Shown: positions 25,156 through 30,620 of the stretch, one piece after another
How positions within the stretch are numbered: position 1 is the first letter of the stretch
Layout of the letters: every line of letters begins with the position of its first letter
Assembly (NCBI GenBank): GCA_013375405.1
Contig: JABXJU010000027.1
Span: 1 to 30,620 of the forward strand
Length of the DNA stretch: 30,620 nt
Direction of reading: 5' to 3'
From: Candidatus Helarchaeota archaeon
GTDB lineage: Archaea; Asgardarchaeota; Lokiarchaeia; Helarchaeales; HEL-GB-A
The notes under the pieces: generated by a model
What the model was told of the DNA's origin: nothing
Seen by the model: the letters and a program-made list of their open reading frames with translations, nothing else
Database searches by the model: none
Made by a program: the position numbers and the translations under genes

Positions 25156-26133
25156 ATTATTTTTCGAGAAAGTCTTGCTTCCGCACCAGGAAAATGTATA
25201 TTGACAGGCGAACATGCCGTTGTTTATGACGCAGCGGCAGTGGTAATTGCGATTGATCTTCGAGCGCTTACTAAAATCCAAGCAAAATCCGATTCATCAT
25301 TTACCTTTTACTTAAAGGATTATAATTTTAAAGAGACAATTTCTGATATTTCCCAAAATCCAAAAAATAACCAAATAACTCCAATATGGCAAATAATAAA
25401 GACGATATATAACAGATACCATTTAACAAGCGGGCTGAATATTGAGGTATGGTCGGATATTCCAATTGGAGTTGGGCTGGGATCATCTGCAGCAATTACA
25501 GTGGCGACCACTGCAGCCTTAAACAGCTTATTTGATCTTAAATTGGGATTGGATGCCATTTCTTCAATTGCTTATGAGGGGGAAAAAATAACTCACGGTA
25601 CTCCCTCTGGAATTGATAATAGTATCTCAACCTATGGTGGAGCCATCTTATTTAAAAAAGGAAAGATTTCACATATAGAAATCCCCTATGAATTCCCACT
25701 TCTCATAGTAAATAGTGGAATTTCACGTTCAACAAAAGTTCAGGTAGAAAATGTGAGGAATTTGTATAAAGCCTACCCCTCTATTTTCAAGCACGTCTTT
25801 CAAGCTATAAATGCCATTTCGGTGAAAGCTGAAAATACTCTTCGCTTCCCAAATATAAAGAAGCTGGGAGATTTATTAACCTATAATCAGCAGCTTTTAC
25901 AAGTTTTAGGTGTTTCCCGAAGGGAGCTTGATGATTTGATTGAAATACTCATATCAAATGGTGCATTGGGAGCAAAATTGACTGGTGCTGGAGGGGGCGG
26001 GTGTTTAATAGCCTTGTTTGAATCAATTAATAGTAAAGACAGATGTGTTAGCGCTTTGAAATCTAAAAAAGTAGAGTATTATGATACCAGTCTCAGCGAA
26101 TACGGCGTAAAACCAGAGCATATATTGAAATAA
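25156..26133 (+). CDS. mvk: Mevalonate kinase (GHMP kinase)
   Basis: About 325 residues. The enzyme phosphorylates mevalonate in the isoprenoid (archaeal lipid) pathway. Motif 1 is ASAPGKCILTGEHAVVY, motif 2 (ATP loop) PIGVGLGSSAAITV, motif 3 KLTGAGGGGCLI; GIDNSISTYGG is also typical. The first standard start codon (TTG 25201) falls inside motif 1 and would lose the Lys of APGK. The frame is open back to 25141 with no ATG, GTG or TTG. I therefore propose the ATT at 25156 (or 25159), just after GAAAGGATAG. Mevalonate kinase is often part of this ribosomal cluster in archaea. Confidence 0.9.
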   Translation: MIFRESLASAPGKCILTGEHAVVYDAAAVVIAIDLRALTKIQAKSDSSFTFYLKDYNFKETISDISQNPKNNQITPIWQIIKTIYNRYHLTSGLNIEVWSDIPIGVGLGSSAAITVATTAALNSLFDLKLGLDAISSIAYEGEKITHGTPSGIDNSISTYGGAILFKKGKISHIEIPYEFPLLIVNSGISRSTKVQVENVRNLYKAYPSIFKHVFQAINAISVKAENTLRFPNIKKLGDLLTYNQQLLQVLGVSRRELDDLIEILISNGALGAKLTGAGGGGCLIALFESINSKDRCVSALKSKKVEYYDTSLSEYGVKPEHILK

Positions 26134-26301
26134 AATTCCCCAGTCATTTTTCTGGCTTGTAGAAAAAACAAAGCATTTTAATAGGTAGCTTCTAAGTTAG
26201 TTCTAAATATATTACCTCAAATGAATTGCCAAGATTAAAGCAAAAATTGGCATTTCTTTCAATACCAATGAAAAAAGTAAAGCTTTAGGAGGTATGATTT
26301 A

Positions 26302-26667
26302 ATGTCTAAACCTATGTATATGAATAAAGAGATTCCAGAAGAACTCAATAAAAAATCACTAGAAGCACTTGAAATTGCCCGCGATACGGGAAAAATAAAA
26401 CGCGGAATTAATGAATCTACCAAAGCCATTGAACGTGGAGTTGCGAAGTTAATTTTAATCGCTACTGATATAGAACCTGCCGAAATTGCCGCTCACATTC
26501 CTTTGCTATGTGAAGAAAAGAAAGTCCCCTACACTTTTCCAACTATTAAGAAAAAATTAGGAAAAATTTCGGGGATCGATGTCAACACGAGCACTGTTGC
26601 AGTTCTGGATGCAGGGGACGCAAAAGCTTTGATCAAAGATCTCTCTGAAAAATTAGCGGAATTCTAG
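26302..26667 (+). CDS. rpl7ae: Ribosomal protein eL8 / L7Ae (kink-turn binder)
   Basis: 121 residues. Core of the L7Ae family: [30 protein letters not shown], then [12 protein letters not shown]. It binds kink-turns in rRNA, box C/D and H/ACA RNAs and RNase P. AGGAGGT lies before the ATG. It leads the conserved eL8-eS28-eL24 order. A TATA-like TAAATATA lies at 26204-26211. Confidence 0.96.
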   Translation: MSKPMYMNKEIPEELNKKSLEALEIARDTGKIKRGINESTKAIERGVAKLILIATDIEPAEIAAHIPLLCEEKKVPYTFPTIKKKLGKISGIDVNTSTVAVLDAGDAKALIKDLSEKLAEF

Positions 26668-26693
26668 TAAATTTTAAGTCATTGGTGAAAAAA

Positions 26694-26915
26694 ATGAGCG
26701 AATATGAACTTGAAGAAGTTGTAGAAGCCGAAATAATACAACTCATCGGTCGGACGGGGACCACAGGTGAAATTACTCAAGTAAAAGTAAGGATCTTATC
26801 TGGAAGGGATAAAGGGCGAATTTTAACGAGAAATATAAAAGGACCAGTTAGACTTCAAGACATTGTCACACTTCGAGAAACTGAACGCGAAGCTCGCAAA
26901 ATTAAGGCCCCATAA
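26694..26915 (+). CDS. rps28e: Small ribosomal subunit protein eS28
   Basis: 73 residues from the ATG at 26694, with GGTGA at 26684-26688. Sequence [25 protein letters not shown] and the closing [11 protein letters not shown] are the eS28 hallmark. A TTG at 26682 is in frame but covers the ribosome site. Confidence 0.96.
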   Translation: MSEYELEEVVEAEIIQLIGRTGTTGEITQVKVRILSGRDKGRILTRNIKGPVRLQDIVTLRETEREARKIKAP

Positions 26916-26947
26916 TAATAGATTAAATATCAGCAGATGTAATTAAG

Positions 26948-27130
26948 ATGGTAAAACTCAGGAATTGCACCTTTTGTGGGAAAAAAATAGAACTAGGAAC
27001 GGGAAGTATGTACGTCCGTAGAGATGGGTCAGTCATGTACTTTTGTTCCAGCAAGTGCAACAAGTCGCGATTAAAGTATAAACGGAATCCCCGTAAATTG
27101 AAATGGACAAAATTCTATCAAAAAACATAG
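26948..27130 (+). CDS. rpl24e: Large ribosomal subunit protein eL24
   Basis: 60 residues, the short archaeal form. The zinc site C-x2-C (CTFCGKKI) and C-x3-C (CSSKC) is followed by a basic [15 protein letters not shown] tail. Confidence 0.96.
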   Translation: MVKLRNCTFCGKKIELGTGSMYVRRDGSVMYFCSSKCNKSRLKYKRNPRKLKWTKFYQKT

Positions 27131-27169
27131 AATAAAACTATACTGGAAAAATAGTTAAAGTCATAATAA

Positions 27170-27820
27170 TCAGAGAAGCACATTTTCAATAATAATATTC
27201 GCAAAATTTCTAATTGTTTGAGTATCCGATAGGGGGCATTCTTCAGCTAATATTCGAGTTAAATCCCGATGAACCTCTTCCTTCCTTGATTGATTCTCAG
27301 TTAAATTTCTACAAAGATTTCGTAATTTAAATACATTTTCTTCTTTTAATGTATTAATCCATTTAGTAATATAGTCCTTGATTTTTTTAAGCGCATTCAG
27401 GTCCTTATTTAAACTAGCTAAATTTTTCCACAGGTCTAACTCTCGCCGCCCATTTTCGGGACTATCCGAGGCATGTACTGAATTTACACCCCCCCAAATG
27501 CCAAATCTTCCTCTTATAGTACCCAATTCCGCCTTTTGAACAAAGGTAGCCCCAAGAAAATCCCGAATTTGTTGAATTTCTCCTTGGACAATCATAGCTA
27601 AAACGGGGGCCGAACAAATTGATTTTACAAGCCATGGGAAAAAGATCTTCCCTTCATGCTCCTGATAATGTTTTTTTGCTAAGTCTGCACTTACTTGTAC
27701 TTCCTTAAAAGCCACTATAGAAAATTTATCATCATTCTTGAGAAATTCTTGTAAGATTGCTGCCCCAATACTCCTTCTTAGAACTGCATCGGGCTTCAAA
27801 AAGACGAGACTTTCCTCCAT
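27170..27820 (-). CDS. ndk: Nucleoside diphosphate kinase with C-terminal extension
   Basis: 216 residues versus about 150 for usual NDKs. The enzyme core has LVFLKPDAV (Lys of the active site), TIRGRFGIWGG and NSVHASDSPENGRREL with the phosphorylated His. After ELDLW come about 80 extra residues rich in charged helix (KKIKDYITKWINTLKEEN...). The fold of the tail is unknown to me. In many archaea ndk follows eL24 on the same strand and precedes infB; here it is inverted. Confidence 0.92.
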   Translation of the reverse strand: MEESLVFLKPDAVLRRSIGAAILQEFLKNDDKFSIVAFKEVQVSADLAKKHYQEHEGKIFFPWLVKSICSAPVLAMIVQGEIQQIRDFLGATFVQKAELGTIRGRFGIWGGVNSVHASDSPENGRRELDLWKNLASLNKDLNALKKIKDYITKWINTLKEENVFKLRNLCRNLTENQSRKEEVHRDLTRILAEECPLSDTQTIRNFANIIIENVLL

Positions 27821-27914
27821 ACGTTATACACCACATTAAAATAGTTAAGTATCAGTTCATCTATTATATTGAAAATTATTTAATACATTGAAAAATATTT
27901 TTAGAATCACTAAT

Positions 27915-27927
27915 AAATTTTATATTA
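27915..27927 (+). promoter_or_regulatory. TATA-like box of Rag-like GTPase
   Basis: AAATTTTATATTA lies about 40 bases before the ATG at 27965, an appropriate archaeal promoter position. Confidence 0.4.
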
Positions 27928-27964
27928 CGGCTCTGAAAGAGACGAGAATTGAAGGTAAATTAAT

Positions 27965-28888
27965 ATGTCTGAGGAAACTCTTAAAATCATGGTTGTAGGA
28001 TTAGAAAACGTAGGGAAAACCTCGATCCTACTTACGATGGAGAAAAAATACAGTTTATTAGGTGCTCTCACTCCGACTAAGGGCATTGAAAGATCTATAT
28101 TCAAAATATTTGGTTATAAAGTTTCAGCATGGGATTTGGGGGGGCAAGAAGCATATCGAAAAGGATATTTACAAAAAGATATATTTTTTGAGGAAACTGA
28201 CTTATTTTTATATTGTGTTGATGTAAAAGACCCAAAAAATTATGATTTAGCTTTAGATTATTACCAAAAAATTATTGAAATTTTTAATAAATTAAATATT
28301 GAACCTCCGATTATCATTTTTCTACATAAAGTAGACCCTGACATTAAAAACACTCCTGAAATTCGCCAAAATATTAAAATACTTAAGGATATGTTTCAAG
28401 AAGGTTCAGGTAATCGTCAGATCGAATTTTTTGAAACATCTATATTTGATGAATGGTCATTAATCAAAGCCTTTTCAAGCGGGTTAACTCACCTATCTAC
28501 AAAAGCTGAAATTCTCTCCCATCATTTGGCTGATTTTGCGAAGAAAATATTAGCAAATGCTGTTATATTATTGAATCAAAACGGCTACTTAATAGGAGAA
28601 TACGCGAGTAATGAATTAAGTGCTTTCTTGTGTCAAAGTATTTCCACCCAATCACTTTACATGTATCTAGTCATGAAAGAAAGAGATATTAAACCGGAAA
28701 AAATCACAGTCACTGTTGAGAATGGATTCATAATTTTCCGTGGAGTTACTATCAAAGATGAACAATTATTCATCATTTTTTATTCTAAAGTCTCTCGAAC
28801 ACTTGAATTATTTAATGAATTTTTCCCCAAATTCGCAGAACAGGCACAAGATATTTTTAAATTCTTTTTTACTGAAAAATCATCATAA
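27965..28888 (+). CDS. Rag/Gtr-like GTPase with C-terminal roadblock-like domain
   Basis: 307 residues. G1 is GLENVGKT (12-19), switch I Thr lies in TPTKGIE, G3 is WDLGGQE, and G4 is HKVD instead of NKxD. The G5 region ETSIFDEWSLIKAFSSGL closely resembles eukaryotic RagA (TSIWDETLYKAWSS). The HK-x-D variant and this G5 are specific to Rag/Gtr GTPases. Residues ~195-300 (VILLNQNGYLIGEY...) fit a roadblock/longin-type C-terminal domain, again as in Rags. In eukaryotes Rags signal amino-acid supply to TORC1; the archaeal role is unknown. It stands between ndk and aIF5B. Confidence 0.88.
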   Translation: MSEETLKIMVVGLENVGKTSILLTMEKKYSLLGALTPTKGIERSIFKIFGYKVSAWDLGGQEAYRKGYLQKDIFFEETDLFLYCVDVKDPKNYDLALDYYQKIIEIFNKLNIEPPIIIFLHKVDPDIKNTPEIRQNIKILKDMFQEGSGNRQIEFFETSIFDEWSLIKAFSSGLTHLSTKAEILSHHLADFAKKILANAVILLNQNGYLIGEYASNELSAFLCQSISTQSLYMYLVMKERDIKPEKITVTVENGFIIFRGVTIKDEQLFIIFYSKVSRTLELFNEFFPKFAEQAQDIFKFFFTEKSS

Positions 28889-28900
28889 ATCGGATTTTTA

Positions 28901-28910
28901 ATTTATAAAT
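28901..28910 (+). promoter_or_regulatory. TATA-like box of aIF5B
   Basis: ATTTATAAAT lies about 45-53 bases before the aIF5B ATG, so the gene probably has its own transcript start. Confidence 0.45.
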
Positions 28911-28953
28911 AATTATCCTTTTCTTATTTACAGAGTATTCAAGGTGTGTGAAA

Positions 28954-30620
28954 ATGTCAATCCGTCAACCTATAGTATCGGTCCTCGGACATATAGATCA
29001 CGGAATGGACTATTGTTCTCAATAGTTCACGGTAAGACCTCTATATTGGACCGAATAAGAGGTACTGGGGTGCAAAAACGAGAAGCTGCCGGCATTACGC
29101 AGCATATCGGTGCTAGTTTTCTACCAATTGAAACAATAATTGACATTTGCGGCCCTTTGATCCAAAAAACTGGCATTCAACTCCAAAAGATAAACGGACT
29201 TCTTGTTATTGATACTCCCGGGCATTCAGCTTTCATAAATTTACGACGCCGTGGAGGCGCAGTTTCGGATATAGCAGTATTGGTAATAGATATTAATGAG
29301 GGATGCCTAGAGCAGACCTTTGAATCATTAAAGATTCTAAAAGAGCGAAAAACTCCTTTTTTAATTGCGGCAAATAAGATTGATCGGGTTCCCGGATGGA
29401 AATTCCATGATCCTTCTTTTCTTGAATCCTTTAAAAAGCAAGTACCTTCCGTCCAAACAGAGTTAGATAATAGAATTTATGAGATAATGGGGACATTGAC
29501 GGAAGAAAGACTTTTAGCTGACCGATTCGACCGAGTTGCTGACTTTACGCAAACAATTGCAATCGTTCCAACGAGCGCAAAGACAGGCGAAGGAATCCCA
29601 GAATTATTAATGGTCCTTGCAGGATTAACCACCCAGTATTTACAGCAGCGCTTAAAAACGAGTCAAGGCGCTGGAAAAGGAGTCGTATTAGAAGTAAAGG
29701 AAGAACCGGGATTAGGAGTCACCATAGATACCATCCTATATGATGGAGTCTTAAAAAAGGGGGACTCTATTATTGTTGGAGGATTGACGAAATCCATTCA
29801 GACAAAAATTAGGGCTTTACTCCTCCCAAAACCCTTGGATGAAATTAGGGACCCGCGTGAAAAATTTTCATCAATTCAAAAAGTTTCAGCAGCGGCTGGA
29901 ATAAAAATCGCAGCCCCCAATCTTGAAGATGCCGTTGCTGGTGGTCCAGTTCTAGTTGTAAATACTCCCCAAGAACAAGAAGAAGCCATTGCGACTATTA
30001 AATCTGAGATCCAAAGCATTCGTATTGATACGGATTCTTCAGGAATAATTTTAAAGGCCGATACGCTTGGATCCTTGGAAGCACTGATCGATTTCCTCAA
30101 GGAGGAAAAAGTTCAGATTAGAAAAGCAGATGTGGGATCGATTTCAAAAAGAGATATTACCGAGGCTACAATTGTAAAGGAAACTGATCCGCTTTCCGCC
30201 GTGATTCTTGCTTTTCATACAAAAATCTTACCCGATGCAAAAGAAGAAGCGTTTAACCAAGAGATATTAATATTTGAAAATGATGTAATTTACCGGTTAA
30301 TTGAGGAATATCTCGACTGGGTTAAGGAAAAGGAAGACGAATTTAAAACTATCGAATACGATAAAGTCAAGCACCCTAGCAAGATACTTTTTCTTCCTCA
30401 ATATATTTTCCGTCGATCAGATCCTGCAGTAATAGGCATTCGGGTCTTAGGGGGAACGATCCGCCCAAAAACTCAATTGATTAATAAAAATGGTAAAATT
30501 ATTGGAGTAATTCGCCAAATTCAAGATAAGAGTGAAACCATAGCCCGAGCTACGAAAAATCAAGAGGTTGCCATCTCCATCGCGGGGGGTGTTGTCGGCA
30601 GAAACATCAAGGAAACAAAA
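28954..30620 (+). CDS. infB: Translation initiation factor aIF5B, reading frame broken by a 29-nt insert; 3' end outside window
   Basis: aIF5B is the GTPase that joins ribosomal subunits at initiation. From ATG 28954 the frame reads MSIRQPIVSVLGHIDHG, then ends at TAG 29023. Deleting 29 bases (29004-29032) joins DHG to KTSILDRIRGTGVQKREAAG and gives a normal protein: G1 GHIDHGKT, the switch I ITQHIGA, G3 DTPGH, G4 NKID, domain II, and so on, open for 530 codons to the window end. The insert falls exactly in the P-loop, where no residue change is tolerated. Either the sequence is wrong, or the insert is spliced out or skipped by ribosomes; see findings. Confidence 0.9.
28998..29032 (+). repeat. 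29-nt insert with hairpin, flanked by TCACGG direct repeats
   Basis: TCACGG at 28998-29003 recurs at 29027-29032, so the insert's ends are ambiguous within six bases. Between them a 9-bp stem (29007-29015 with 29020-29028, one G-U pair) closes a TTCT loop. It adds a frame change (29 is not a multiple of 3) and a TAG. Confidence 0.85.

Noticed and set aside
28992..29036. Canonical bulge-helix-bulge at the aIF5B insert
   Set aside because: All registers that leave DHGKTS intact lack a 4-bp central helix with 3-nt bulges on both sides; only partial pairing was found.
29030..29037. GGTAAG looks like a eukaryotic 5' splice site
   Set aside because: It is simply the Gly-Lys codons of the P-loop (GGT AAG); no spliceosomal intron follows, as the frame stays open.
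1..30620. CRISPR arrays, insertion sequences, integrases or prophage
   Set aside because: No regularly spaced repeats, transposase or integrase genes were seen; the window is chromosomal housekeeping with lineage-specific genes.

Overview
The window looks like a piece of an Asgard (Promethearchaeota) archaeal genome. The archaeal side is clear: TFB, Rpo3 with Fe-S motifs, Rpo10, archaeal/eukaryotic-type ribosomal proteins (eL18, eL8/L7Ae, eS28, eL24), aIF5B, mevalonate kinase, RtcB with archease, and a tRNA gene with archaeal-type introns. The Asgard signal comes from eukaryote-like parts: a Roadblock-Rab-type GTPase fusion, a V4R (TRAPP/Bet3-superfamily) gene overlapping a Rab-like GTPase gene, and a Rag/Gtr-like GTPase. 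The species cannot be fixed from the sequence.

Layout. 1-2537: end of a nitronate monooxygenase and an M28-like peptidase. 2889-3839: TFB. 3881-6245: crotonase, a small unknown protein, LMW phosphatase and flavodoxin. 6412-9982: two convergent radical SAM genes, the first with an SCP2-like C-terminus. 10037-11274: a zinc-ribbon miniprotein and a VTT/DedA membrane protein. 11292-14907: an RNA-splicing neighbourhood with rtcB, archease and an intron-rich tRNA-Ser(UGA), and an MFS transporter cut in half by an in-frame stop. 14927-18063: Roadblock-GTPase, MenB/BadI-type crotonase and acyl-CoA dehydrogenase. 18113-19345: GT4 glycosyltransferase. 19935-21024: V4R + GTPase. 21334-26133: the uS13-uS4-uS11-rpo3-eL18-uL13-uS9-rpo10-mevalonate kinase cluster. 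26302-27130: eL8-eS28-eL24. 27170-28888: inverted ndk and a Rag-like GTPase. 28954-end: aIF5B.

The two most striking points are at the RNA level. (1) The P-loop of aIF5B (DHG-KTS) is broken by 29 extra bases. They are flanked by a 6-bp direct repeat, hold a 9-bp hairpin with a UUCU loop, and introduce a frameshift and a stop. Because aIF5B is essential in known archaea, the insert is either an artefact, an intron, or an element that ribosomes skip (identical CAC take-off and landing codons are present). (2) The tRNA-Ser gene reads as a normal 87-nt tRNA only if three segments are removed, in the D-loop, at anticodon 37/38 and in the variable arm. The ligase RtcB and its partner archease are encoded within about 3.5 kb upstream.
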